Assembly (NCBI RefSeq): GCF_010183535.1
Contig: NC_071330.1
Span: forward strand, 17,403,717-17,467,716
DNA length: 64,000 nt
Origin: Caenorhabditis remanei
Lineage: Eukaryota > Nematoda > Chromadorea > Rhabditida > Rhabditidae
Direction of reading: 5' to 3'
Numbering within the stretch: the stretch's first letter is position 1; every line of letters begins with the position of its first letter. The position numbers and the translations under genes are program-made. The notes under the pieces are model-generated. The model searched no databases and was not told the origin of the DNA. It worked only from the letters and a program-made list of their open reading frames with translations. Below are positions 1 to 9,626 of the stretch, in pieces.

Positions 1-417
1 TCTTCAGAGCCGAGGGGTCTTTATCCAGCAACATCAGCTCTTGGTTTCTTCTTTTCAGCAGACCGACGACCTCCTCCACAGCTTTCCCAAGATCCGCCGC
101 ACCGTTATTCAGCATATTGATGACTTGTACATTTATTTCCGCCTGTTTCTGAAGGCCTTTTTGCGACAATTCCGGAACCTTCTCGTCCCCTTTTCTCATT
201 GCGAGCAGTTCCGGAGCGATCATCTCCAGAAATTCGTCCTTGAACTGTCTCATTAGCTCCATTGAAAATGACCCAGTGGCGGGTACTTGTCCTTCGTCGG
301 TCATCTTACTTTCTTGTCGACAACAAATGTTACGAATAGAGTCCAATATAACGATTGTTACGAAACTTTACGCAAAAAATACGTAGAAATCGCTACCAAC
401 GTTAACGAACACGTAGA
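1..417 (-). pseudogene. partial second copy of the retroelement gag 5' region
   Basis: This stretch matches 3905-4318 over its whole length with scattered substitutions. It covers the gag N-terminal coding part and the leader, and stops at the motif GTTAACGAACACGTAGAATG (401-420), beyond which the sequence switches to an inverted copy of the RT 3' end. It is either the edge of a neighbouring element or one half of the split direct repeat. Only the part inside the window can be judged. Confidence 0.7.
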
Positions 418-424
418 ATGGACA

Positions 425-2148
425 GAAATTTATCTGGATTCCCAGAGAACAGAATAAGGAAGCGGATGAGGCTAGCAGAGACTTCGATTATGACGACTGG
501 GCAGTGCAAAATTGGGCGTTTGAGTGGGCGCAAAAAAGATGGGGTGAAGTCAAATGTGACTGGTTCGCAGACGAACAGAACACGAAAACAGAACTCTTCT
601 TTTCCAGGCTGCCAGAACCGGGAACTCTTGGCGCAGACGTCTTCGAGCATGTTGACAAAGCTGGAGCTATCGGATTGGCTTGGTGGGTACCTCCTCCTGC
701 TCTTATTCCACGCCTAATGCGGGTGGCACGGAAGCAGAAATTGAGAGGAATTTTAGCAACGCCCTTGTGGAAAGCACATCCCTCATATCAAGCGTTAGTA
801 AATGAGCGGGGAAAGTTCATCCCGGAGATTAGAGATAGTAGAATATTCAAGGTTAATACTAAAATTATTTCGCCAGGTAGAGGCTCCCAGAGAGGAGAAA
901 GAATGGCTTCAGAGTTTTGCAGATCCCCATTCATGCTCGCAATTATCGATTTTTCTTTTTAGCCCAATGGCTTTGCGTGTTCTACCAATTTCCGAAACAC
1001 AAAACCAATAAAGTCTGTAATATCGAATATTGTTAATAATCAATTTTCCTATTTTTAGCCTAGGACCAAAGAAAACTAATTCTCTCGACCCGAATGGGGA
1101 GAGAGAATTATTTGTTTTCTTGGGAAGGGTAGTCTAGTACTATAGTACAAGTAGACGGTGAACGGTTTAAAGGCGCATAGACTTTTACGCGAAAAAGGTC
1201 CCGTCGCGACAGCCGCCCACGCTATGCGCGAGCAGGTCATCTTTTCCTCATTCTACGTGTTCGTTAACGGCGCTCCGCGCGACCGCGCTCGCGACCGCGC
1301 TCGCTGAGACGAACACGTAGAATGAGGAAAAGATGACCTGCTCGCGCATAGCGTGGGCGGCTGTCGCGACGGGACCTTTTTCGCGTAAAAGTCTATGCGC
1401 CTTTAAACCGTTCACCGTCTACTTGTACTATAGTACTAGACTACCCTTCCCAAGAAAACAAATAATTCTCTCTCCCCATTCGGGTCGAGAGAATTAGTTT
1501 TCTTTGGTCCTAGGCTAAAAATAGGAAAATTGATTATTAACAATATTCGATATTACAGACTTTATTGGTTTTGTGTTTCGGAAATTGGTAGAACACGCAA
1601 AGCCATTGGGCTAAAAAGAAAAATCGATAATTGCGAGCATGAATGGGGATCTGCAAAACTCTGAAGCCATTCTTTCTCCTCTCTGGGAGCCTCTACCTGG
1701 CGAAATAATTTTAGTATTAACCTTGAATATTCTACTATCTCTAATCTCCGGGATGAACTTTCCCCGCTCATTTACTAACGCTTGATATGAGGGATGTGCT
1801 TTCCACAAGGGCGTTGCTAAAATTCCTCTCAATTTCTGCTTCCGTGCCACCCGCATTAGGCGTGGAATAAGAGCAGGAGGAGGTACCCACCAAGCCAATC
1901 CGATAGCTCCAGCTTTGTCAACATGCTCGAAGACGTCTGCGCCAAGAGTTCCCGGTTCTGGCAGCCTGGAAAAGAAGAGTTCTGTTTTCGTGTTCTGTTC
2001 GTCTGCGAACCAGTCACATTTGACTTCACCCCATCTTTTTTGCGCCCACTCAAACGCCCAATTTTGCACTGCCCAGTCGTCATAATCGAAGTCTCTGCTA
2101 GCCTCATCCGCTTCCTTATTCTGTTCTCTGGGAATCCAGATAAATTTC
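425..2148. repeat. 840-bp inverted repeat with 44-bp GC-rich spacer
   Basis: Arms 425-1264 and 1309-2148 are reverse complements along their full length, with no mismatch noticed by eye. The spacer 1265-1308 is rich in GCGCTCGCGACC. Each arm contains the last part of the RT-RNase H ORF and its downstream region, so that end of the element exists twice, head to head. The spacer borders carry the 20-mer found at the other element junctions. Confidence 0.9.
1249..1324. other. candidate recombination core of the retroelement
   Basis: The 20-mer GTTAACGAACACGTAGAATG occurs at 401-420 (+) and 1249-1268 (-). Sixteen of its bases recur at 1309-1324 (+), and at 4304-4318 the first 15 bases recur, followed closely by the inverted end CATTCTACG. 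All four sites lie at internal junctions of the element. Tyrosine recombinases act on short matching sites, so this is the best candidate crossover site; that role is inferred. Confidence 0.55.
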
Positions 2149-3779
2149 GCCTGGCCGATACTGCGCAAACTCTCCCATACTCTCTCAGCTACGATCTGTA
2201 GCGTCCTTCTCATTGAGCCTTTTCTCAAAATGATGACTGCTGCCTGGCTGTCTGTATGGATCAAAACTGCTCCTCTTTTCCACGACGCCATTCTCTCTAC
2301 TGCCATTTGCACTGCTCTCAACTCTCTCAATGCGCTCGACTCATTCTGGAAACCTGTTCCTCCTAGTTCGGACATTCTCATCACTGTTTGTCCACTCCCG
2401 TTCTTCAACACTGCGCCGAGTCCCTCTGCAGATGCGTCGGTGAATAAAAACCACTGTGGCTCAAACTCTTCTTCCATGTCTCTTATCATGCCGCCGCTCT
2501 CCAGCTTTCCTTCCCAGAAATCCAATTCAGATATCTCACCTTCACTAAGTTGTCGTCTTATCGATCCAGCTCTTTCGAGCCCAACCGTCTCCTCTGCTAT
2601 CACCGAAGCCATCTGTCGCTGACGACCAATCGCTTCGTGCCCTGCAACGATCGTCAATGATGACAAATAACCACACATTTTCTGTCGGTCCAGAACCGAC
2701 GGAGCCCGGCTCCTTTTTAACAACGAGATCTGATCTCGGAGAGAATTCTCTCTTTTCTCAGTCAATCTGACCGTTCTTTCCGTCAAATCTCCTCTTATGC
2801 CCAGCCAAGTAAACTGTGCGCTTGGTTCCCAGTTTGACTTATCCTCTGCTACACACACTCCCGCCGCCTTCAAATCCTCTCTCACCATTATCACCGCCCG
2901 CTCCGCTTCCTCTCTGGTTTTGGCTAAAATCAAGCCATCATCCAGATAAAGAAATATATTTATTCCCGCTGCTCTCCACCTTCCGACTAAGGGTCTAAAA
3001 ATTTTTGTGAATAACCAGGGAGCTGTAGAGAGACCAAATGGGAGCGCGTTGAACTTCAGAAACGGAGAGGATGGGGGATCCGAAAGCGAAAAAGCGAGCA
3101 AATTTGAAGACGCTTCGGAAATCTTAACATGGTGATACCCACTACGAAAATCAAAAGTAGCTGCATAACATGCTTCACTCAAAAACGGCCAGACCGTTTT
3201 CCAGTCCTCTTGCCTGAACCTGGCAGGCGATAACCCTTTATTAAGTTTGGAAAGATCCAAGATTAGTCTCAATTTCTCACCATTTCTAGCCACCTGAAGC
3301 GGGCTAACGACCATCGGGCTCTCCGCCACCGACACGACACCCGTCTCTCGTAGTTTATTGATTTCTGTAATTACAAAATTCATATTATTCTTGGCCATCT
3401 TCCTCATTCCCTCGGGTGCGGGAAGAGGAAAATGTTTATCTAAGGGAATTTCGTAACCGTTCTTTATTACCTCTAAAATCCAACGTTCTCCTGTTAACTC
3501 ACACCAAAACTGTATATGCTCCGAAAGCCTGTTGGGGTATACCTTACCTGCTTCGACCGCACTGGGTACTATAGTGTCCAATTTCGCCGCAACTGAAGCA
3601 TTGGATTTGAGAACGTTTCGGAAAGTCTCCAGAAGTCGAGCTTCCATTGAACTGTCTTTTTGTCCCAAATGCCCTTTCACCTCCATGGCCTCCTCTCTGC
3701 GAATAGGCTGAGAAATTGCGGACTCCGGATTGCCTTCCTCCGAAGCCCGCTGCTGGAAACCACTGTCTTCTTGCCCCAC
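1611..3779 (-). CDS. DIRS/PAT-type reverse transcriptase-RNase H polyprotein
   Basis: An open frame of 722 codons. The RT domain occupies roughly residues 150-400, with a primer-grip-like DLSKLNKG segment and the catalytic box FLYLDDGLIL, a YLDD form of the YxDD motif. RNase H follows at about 440-570 (FLFTDASAEG, then HTDSQAA). The downstream region with CDWFADEQNTKTELFFSR and LAWWVPPPALIPRLMR resembles the block after RNase H in DIRS-type elements. The enzyme copies element RNA into DNA and removes the template. It overlaps the end of gag in another frame, so frameshifting or reinitiation is likely, and the first residues may not be translated. The frame is intact, suggesting a young copy. 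The C-terminus is duplicated in the inverted arm at 504-962. Confidence 0.85.
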   Translation of the reverse strand: MGQEDSGFQQRASEEGNPESAISQPIRREEAMEVKGHLGQKDSSMEARLLETFRNVLKSNASVAAKLDTIVPSAVEAGKVYPNRLSEHIQFWCELTGERWILEVIKNGYEIPLDKHFPLPAPEGMRKMAKNNMNFVITEINKLRETGVVSVAESPMVVSPLQVARNGEKLRLILDLSKLNKGLSPARFRQEDWKTVWPFLSEACYAATFDFRSGYHHVKISEASSNLLAFSLSDPPSSPFLKFNALPFGLSTAPWLFTKIFRPLVGRWRAAGINIFLYLDDGLILAKTREEAERAVIMVREDLKAAGVCVAEDKSNWEPSAQFTWLGIRGDLTERTVRLTEKRENSLRDQISLLKRSRAPSVLDRQKMCGYLSSLTIVAGHEAIGRQRQMASVIAEETVGLERAGSIRRQLSEGEISELDFWEGKLESGGMIRDMEEEFEPQWFLFTDASAEGLGAVLKNGSGQTVMRMSELGGTGFQNESSALRELRAVQMAVERMASWKRGAVLIHTDSQAAVIILRKGSMRRTLQIVAERVWESLRSIGQAKFIWIPREQNKEADEASRDFDYDDWAVQNWAFEWAQKRWGEVKCDWFADEQNTKTELFFSRLPEPGTLGADVFEHVDKAGAIGLAWWVPPPALIPRLMRVARKQKLRGILATPLWKAHPSYQALVNERGKFIPEIRDSRIFKVNTKIISPGRGSQRGERMASEFCRSPFMLAIIDFSF

Positions 3780-4206
3780 TTCTTTGGTTCCGATTATCTC
3801 CTCCTTGAGACATTATCTGGGCTAACGCCATCAATTTCGCATCGCCTGCATTGCTTCCTTCCGAACTCGTGACCGCCGCGATTGCCCTCAACTTTTCCAC
3901 ATTCTTCAGAGCCGAAGGGTCCTTGTCCAACAGCAGCAACTCTTGGTTTCTTCTTTTCAGCAGATCGACGACCTCCTCCACAGCTTTCCCCAGATCCGCC
4001 GCACCGTTATTCAGCATATTGATGACTTGTACGTTTATTTCCGCTTGTTTCTGAAGGCCTTTTTGCGACAATTCCGGAACCTTCTCCTCTCCTTTTCTCA
4101 TTGCGAGCAGCTCCGGAGCGATCATCTCCAGAAATTCGTCCTTGAACTGTCTCATTAGCTCCATTGAAAATGACCCAGTGGCGGGTACTTGTCCTTCGTC
4201 GGTCAT
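3544..4206 (-). CDS. retroelement gag-like nucleocapsid protein
   Basis: The frame is open to 4434, but the likely start is the methionine at 4206 (MTDEGQVPATG), where the degenerate leader ends, giving about 220 residues. Residues 20-150 look helical and charged; a Gly/Arg-rich stretch (about 145-205) precedes a C-terminal zinc knuckle, CFSCGEIGHYSTQC, of CX2CX4HX4C form. Known: such gag proteins package element RNA. The 3' end overlaps the RT ORF by about 236 bases in a different frame. A partial second copy lies at 1-417. Confidence 0.75.
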   Translation of the reverse strand: MTDEGQVPATGSFSMELMRQFKDEFLEMIAPELLAMRKGEEKVPELSQKGLQKQAEINVQVINMLNNGAADLGKAVEEVVDLLKRRNQELLLLDKDPSALKNVEKLRAIAAVTSSEGSNAGDAKLMALAQIMSQGGDNRNQRSGARRQWFPAAGFGGRQSGVRNFSAYSQRGGHGGERAFGTKRQFNGSSTSGDFPKRSQIQCFSCGEIGHYSTQCGRSR

Positions 4207-4575
4207 CTTATTTTCTTGCCGACGATCAATGGTACGAATAGATTCCGATATAACAATTGAATACGGAACTTTACGCAAAAAATACGTAGAAATCGCTACC
4301 AACGTTAACGAACACGTAAAGTCCATTCTACGTAGAACTGACATTTTTCCACTTGCCGTTTGGAAATGTTTTGAATTCTCTGCATCTTTTGTATATTCTC
4401 TTATCAAGATGCTCCATTTTTCGCCACGTTTCAAAGGTTATGTGGATTGTATCAGTTCAGAGGTCACGTTTTTAAAAAAGTTGTTCTTATTCACTTTCAT
4501 GAGTTTTTCGGAGAAAACTCACTTGTAAATCAAGCAAAAAATTATATCATTTGGAAAAGAGAGATAAATTTCGGT

Positions 4576-4646
4576 AAGTGCTCTGTGGGTCCCGAACTCA
4601 TGACCGAACTCGCACGAGTACAATACTGCAACTGAGCTATACTGAT
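4576..4646 (-). repeat. tRNA-like (SINE-like) sequence
   Basis: On the minus strand TATAGCTCAGTTGCAG resembles a tRNA A box and, about 40 bases later, GAGTTCGGGACCC resembles a B box. Arm pairing is poor, so this is not a functional tRNA. It is one of several tRNA-like pieces in the window. Confidence 0.4.
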
Positions 4647-5671
4647 AAGAACCTCTTTTAAATCTATTGAAGAGTTGACGCAATACATGTAGAGCATAAT
4701 TTTATTCCACTCGAGACTTCGAATTTTTGAGGATCAGTCCTTCATTGCATATCAGTGTCTACTCTCTTGTACGGTTCCTGTCAACAAGATTGGTGAATTT
4801 CTCCCCGATATATCTGAATGCTCACTCTCTCTTTTCCGAAAATGAAATAAATCATTGAAATCTGTGCTCGTCTATACATATGCTGTGTTAATAAAATGAA
4901 GTAATACGAATCGGATAACGGACCCTTGGTTATTAATAAAGCTGCTACCGTATTCTTATTCCAAGATTCACACAATTCCTCTTTTCTCGTGCTTTTTATT
5001 CTTTTCCGACAGAGGGGTATCCTCAATTCGCTCTGTTCTCTCGTTCATCTAGGTTAATACCTGATTTCATCTCTCTTAACCCTTCTATTATTTTCCGTTT
5101 CGTTTTGTTTATGTGCCTACTTTTTAGTCTTCAGAAGATTTTGTATTCCGTTACTTTCGAATCTTGGGAATTTCGTATTCCAGTGGTTGATCTATATTTT
5201 AAAGGGATTCAGGCATCTGAACTGCGGGTTCAAGTTTTCGGGTTAGGGTTCAGACCACATATGTTATATATATTCATCTAATTTGCATGATGTATATCAT
5301 AGTCTTACTTAAGCAAATTTGAAAATGTTTTCAAAAAAAAAACTTCAATATAACACCACTCAGTTTCTCGTTCTGACTCGTATCATTCCAGGTTTCAGTT
5401 TTGGTAAATTGATCCAATTAGCTTTTTTGTAGCCTACAACTTCACCATAACACTTTGAATTTTATAAAATCGTTGAAAATGAACAAAGGTACAATGTCTC
5501 AAAGCTACTCGACCTAAAAGTTTTGAAAAAAAAAAGAAAAATGTTTGTGAATCGCCCATCTTTAATGAAAACATCGTTGAGAATTTCGCGTATCACTCAG
5601 GGTCTTTCCCTTGCCAGATATATGCATTTAAAGTCATTTCCGGTGCAAACATAGAATTTTTCAAGAGACTC
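4647..5671. other. intergenic, no gene seen
   Basis: AT-rich sequence with short ORFs lacking splice context. I see no protein similarity and no clear repeat before the inverted-repeat element that follows. Confidence 0.5.
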
Positions 5672-6092
5672 TATTATCGGAATAAAAAAGTTCCGACATT
5701 TTTTACCGACGCGCAAGAGTCGCGGTACTGGTAGATCAGAAACGCCCACTCATCATAAACATTTCTTCTGCAAAATCAGGGCACGGTTTCATTGAATTCG
5801 CGGGTGAAGTTTTGTTTAAAAATACCACTTTTTAAAAAAAATTTGACCTATTTCCCTTAAAATTTCATTTCCACCATGAAGTTTGAGGAAAAAAGATCAA
5901 ATTTTAAAGGAAATAGGTCAAATTTTATTTAAAAAGTGGTATTTTTAAACAAAACTTCACCCGCGAATTCAATGAAACCGTGCCCTGATTTTGCAGAAGA
6001 AATGTTTATGATGAGTGGGCGTTTCTGATCTACCAGTACCGCGACTCTTGCGCGTCGGTAAAAAATGTCGGAACTTTTTTATTCCGATAATA
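5672..6092. mobile_element. palindromic MITE, TIR TATTATCGGAATAAAAAAG
   Basis: The whole 421-bp unit is an inverted repeat centred near 5882. The arms are about 195 bp and nearly perfect, with a short AT-rich loop. The ends read TATTATCGG and CCGATAATA, compatible with TA target duplication as in Tc1/mariner-derived MITEs. No coding capacity. Confidence 0.75.
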
Positions 6093-6129
6093 CATTTATT
6101 TCAGATTTTTTTCCGAGATTCTTCAGATT

Positions 6130-7030
6130 GTGACTCGTCATTAGAGTAACGTGTCGATCGCTATGATCATCGATAGAGTCGACGATAATCGAGAAAATCA
6201 TGTCGATTTGATCGAACTTTAGTTTAGTCGATGGCCAGAAAATGAATCGAGACTCGACGATTAACAAAAAGTCATGATTATCATCTGGAAATTATCGATG
6301 ACTATCGACGATCATGATCACTGGTGATTATCGATAATTTATCGACCGGCGATTATCGATAGTCGGTCGACGATTATCGATAATCGTCGACCGTCGCGGC
6401 GATCGGCGATTATCGACGATTATCGACGATTATCGACGATAATGAGCAAAAATAAAAGACTCCGGAAACGGTTTTAAATGGCTCAAACTGGTCAAAAATG
6501 GTGTTTTGATAGTCTTGTAAGAGTCCTCTATTGATTCCATCAAAAAAAAAATTAAAAATGAAAGAAAATTTTTTTTTCAAATTTTTCAAAAAAAGTGAAA
6601 AAAATAATTTTGTTTAAAAATGTTTTTCTTGGTGTAAATTGATAGAGTAGCTTCAGAAATCTATCAAAACACCATTTTTGACCAGTTTGAGCCATTTAAA
6701 ACCGTTTCCGGAGTCTTTTATTTTTGCTCATTATCGTCGATAATCGTCGATAATCGTCGATAATCGCCGATCGCCGCGACGATCGACGATTATCGATAAT
6801 CGTCGACCGACTATCGATAATCGCCGGTCGATAAATTATCGATAATCACCAGTGATCATGATCGTCGATAGTCATCGATAATTTTGAGGCGATAATCATG
6901 ACTTTTTGTTTATCGTCGAGTCGCGATTCATTTTCTAGTCATCGACTCGACCACCTATCGACTGTGATCTATCAATTTTCGATTCAAAAATCATCGAAAA
7001 TTTGGTCGACACGTTACTCTACTCGTCATT
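6130..7030. repeat. large inverted repeat rich in GATTATCGACGATTATCG
   Basis: Two arms centred near 6586 mirror each other. TCCGGAAACGG at 6461 pairs with its complement ending at 6712, and outer segments with CGACACGTTACTCT pair as well. Both arms hold tandem units built on ATCGTCGATA. The central 80 bases are AT-rich. ORFs here are repeat artefacts. Confidence 0.7.
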
Positions 7031-7809
7031 CAAACGTATCAATTTGCCTTCTGCAAGAAAAAATGAGATTAATTAGGAAAGAGAAAAAGGAGAGAAAATT
7101 TGCTCGTTTCGACCATGACATCAGACGAGACTCAAGAATAGTAAAGCTTCAGGGAAGGTTTGGTCTCATCAGTGATGCCCTTCCCTGACTTCAGAAGCAA
7201 AAAACAGCATTTTTCTCTTTGAAAAAAGAGGAGAATATTGGCTCAAACCGTTTGGAAAGCAGAATATTGAATACTGGGTGTTTCTGGCTATCATATTTTA
7301 CAAGAATTCTAGTCAAACAACCAGAAGTTGTCGTCACAATTATAGATTCATCAGATGAAATTACTGGCCCAATTCAACGTATTTTTTACTTCAACTTTCA
7401 GTTATTCTACCTCAGAATCGATTGCGTAAAAGTAACCGTTTTCTGTTGTATAGTAAATTAGTTTTCCATCCTAAGCACATTATGATCGTATTACACAATC
7501 TTCTTCGTAATTTTGGGTTTTGAAAAGTTCACCAGAATCAGCCTCAGAAAATATAGTCCATTTTTCTTGGAACCTGAAAAATAAATATTTTAATGGGCGT
7601 GGTTCGGAATAATGTCTTAATGTCATGATCGTCAAGGGATTACAAATCATTTGAAAATGACCAATAACTATAAAATTCTTCACTGAAATCGGTTTACAAT
7701 CAAATCGAACCCCACAGTTAGTTCTTCATAAACAGTCATCAGTCAGTGAATTGATTGCAACAATAATTCCAGAATGAGAAGCGCAAATACTAGATCGACG
7801 CTGCAAAAA
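7031..7809. other. intergenic, with a weak exon candidate
   Basis: Between the inverted repeat and the NRPS-like fragment. On the minus strand an acceptor at about 7577 opens a short frame containing FSEADSGELFKTQNYEED that stops near 7485. It could be a remnant of the next gene's 3' end, but this is not established. Nothing else was recognised. Confidence 0.3.
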
Positions 7810-8280
7810 TTACAAAATAGAGATTTTCAGGTAACTGTAGATCACTTCAACACTGGAAATCCCCATCAATGCATTTACAGAAATCCAATTCATTCTCGGT
7901 TGTCGTCTTTTTAAGACTTTGACTGTGATTATTTCCGATTCTTCATGATTCAATTCTTTCAACTTTTCTGATTCAAACTTATTCAAAAAGCTTCGAATTG
8001 TTATTTTATCATTCAAAATTTCTCTCTTTGCAACTTCTTGAATTTCTCCAAATGATATAGATAACTCTGCCGCTATCAATGAATTGACTCCTATTGACAC
8101 GAAGCTCTGACCCAAAACGTTTTCCAGATCGATTCCCAGTCTCTTTTTCAGAAATGTCTGAATTATACTGGAGGTGTCTTTCGTGAAGTGATTATTACTA
8201 ATTCTTCTCAATTCATTCTCATCCACTTTTCCACTCGAATTTATCGGAAGACTTGCCACGTGAATAACAGAAACAATGCC
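7810..8280 (-). pseudogene. NRPS-like adenylation C-terminus plus carrier domain fragment
   Basis: Seen: the frame contains LPINSSGKVDENEL, a match to the A10 motif that ends adenylation domains, then about 70 residues including FVSIGVNSLIAAELS, where the serine lies at the phosphopantetheine site of carrier proteins. Known: this arrangement is standard in non-ribosomal peptide synthetases and related ligases. The fragment has no start of its own and an upstream in-frame stop; it is cut about 40 bases before the inverted rnp-5 duplication. The rest of the adenylation domain is absent on this side. It is most likely a relic severed by rearrangement, less likely a 3' exon of a gene with distant upstream exons. 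Confidence 0.55.
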
Positions 8281-8317
8281 ATTATTTTTCTATCAGCTTT
8301 CACATTATACCACTCAT

Positions 8318-8862
8318 CCACGGCGGATTGGAGATCGAGAACGCCCGCCGCGAACCCGACCATTTTCACGACGACGTGGAGAGCGAGAACGTGAGCGTGA
8401 TGACGAGGACGAGCTTGAAGAGCGGGAGCCTGATGAGCTGCTTCTGAAATCGTTAGAAAAATTATGAAAATGAAAAGCAAATCAATAAAATTACCCCGAA
8501 GAAGATGATCCTGAACTGCTAGAGGAACTACTCGACGAAGAACGTCCTCTCTTCTTGCTTGCCTCCGACTTTTCGACCATTCTGTAAGAAAAACGTTTAA
8601 ATGAGAATACAGAATAATAAAATTTAAGTTAAAAGAGTAAAAGAATACATTTTTTGCAAAGAAAATACACATTTTCTACTACTCCTACTAGTCTAAGCGA
8701 TTTTATGTGATTTTCAACGAAAATTGAAGAGTTTAAAAGAATTTAATTTATAATTTTTGATAGTTTTCAACTATACAACACATAATTTGAACAAGACAAC
8801 ACTGAAATATACAAGAAGCTTAAGAAATCTATAAAATAAAAGAAGTTTCCGAAGAGACGCTG
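8318..8862 (-). pseudogene. inverted partial duplicate of rnp-5 (promoter, exon 1, part of exon 2)
   Basis: The reverse complement of this block matches 9350-10210. It includes the upstream region, the acceptor TTTTTCTTACAG, exon 1 (8495-8580, 86 nt), an uninterrupted intron 1, and exon 2 down to about codon 43, where it is cut at 8318. Exon 1 has the length needed to stay in frame with exon 2, unlike the copy at 9627. The block lacks the RRM and cannot make the full protein. It is also a natural empty site for the transposon at 9720-10041. Confidence 0.85.
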
Positions 8863-8952
8863 GCCAGCTGGTGGAATAAAAGGCCTTTAAAGGTAATACG
8901 AATTTGACAACGACACTCCGCTATCCCGCATCGTGTGCTGTTTAACTCAGAC

Positions 8953-9330
8953 TTGCAAAATATCGGCCGGGCCGGGCCGGTAGAGAAAGTTGCCGGCCCG
9001 GCCCGGCCCGGTCGGCCCGGAGTCAAAAAATGAGCACAATTTTTTCACAAAATTTTTCGAAATTTTTTGAAATTTTCATCAAAAATAGTCAAAAATCCTA
9101 TGTACACTCGAGTTTTATCGATATGTAAAAACATAGTCGAAAATTCGACTTTTTTGCGAAAAAATCAAAAAATTTTCAAAAAAATTCAAATTTTTTTTGT
9201 ACTGTGACCCGGGCCGACCGGGCCGGGCCGGGCCAGGCCGGGCCGGGCCGGGCCGGGCCGGGCCGGGCCGGGCCGGTGAAAATTCTCAAATCGGCCCGGC
9301 CCGGCCCGGCCCGGCCCGGCCCGTTGCAAG
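8953..9330. mobile_element. GC-rich inverted-repeat element with CCGGGCCGGGCC arrays
   Basis: The ends read CTTGCAA and TTGCAAG. Each end carries repeated GGGCC/GGCCC pentamers, while the middle is AT-rich and itself palindromic. It sits in the spacer between the two inverted rnp-5 copies. No ORF with meaning. The class is unknown; it looks like a foldback or MITE unit. Confidence 0.6.
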
Positions 9331-9626
9331 TATGGTTTAACTCACTCATTTCACCCGCGTCTCTTCGAATACATCTTCTATTATATAGATTTCTTGTATA
9401 TTTCAGTGTTGTCTTGTTCAAATTATGTGTTGTATAGTTGAAAACTATCAAATTGTAAATTAAATTGCTCTCAAACTCTTCAATTTTCGTTGAAAATCAC
9501 ATAAAATCGCTTAGACTAGTAGGAGTAGTAGAAAATGTGTATTTTCTTTGCAAAAAATGTATTCTTTTACTCTTTTAACTTTAATTTTATTATTCTGTAT
9601 TCTCATTTAAACGTTTTTCTTACAGA

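Larger units (their letters stand above)
1..4434 (-). mobile_element. DIRS/PAT-like tyrosine-recombinase retrotransposon, rearranged
   Basis: Seen: on the minus strand a gag-like ORF with a CCHC zinc knuckle overlaps a reverse transcriptase-RNase H ORF. Bases 1-417 repeat 3905-4318 in the same orientation (start of gag), and 425-2148 is an inverted repeat of the RT ORF's 3' end. Known: no LTRs, split or inverted repeats, and an RT followed by RNase H and a conserved tail are typical of DIRS/PAT elements, which move by a tyrosine recombinase. No recombinase ORF is visible here; it may lie left of the window or be lost. The left boundary is therefore unknown. Confidence 0.75.

Noticed and set aside
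5222..5255. telomere-like GGGTTAGGGTT
   Set aside because: A single short match to a vertebrate-type unit; nematode telomeres are TTAGGC repeats.
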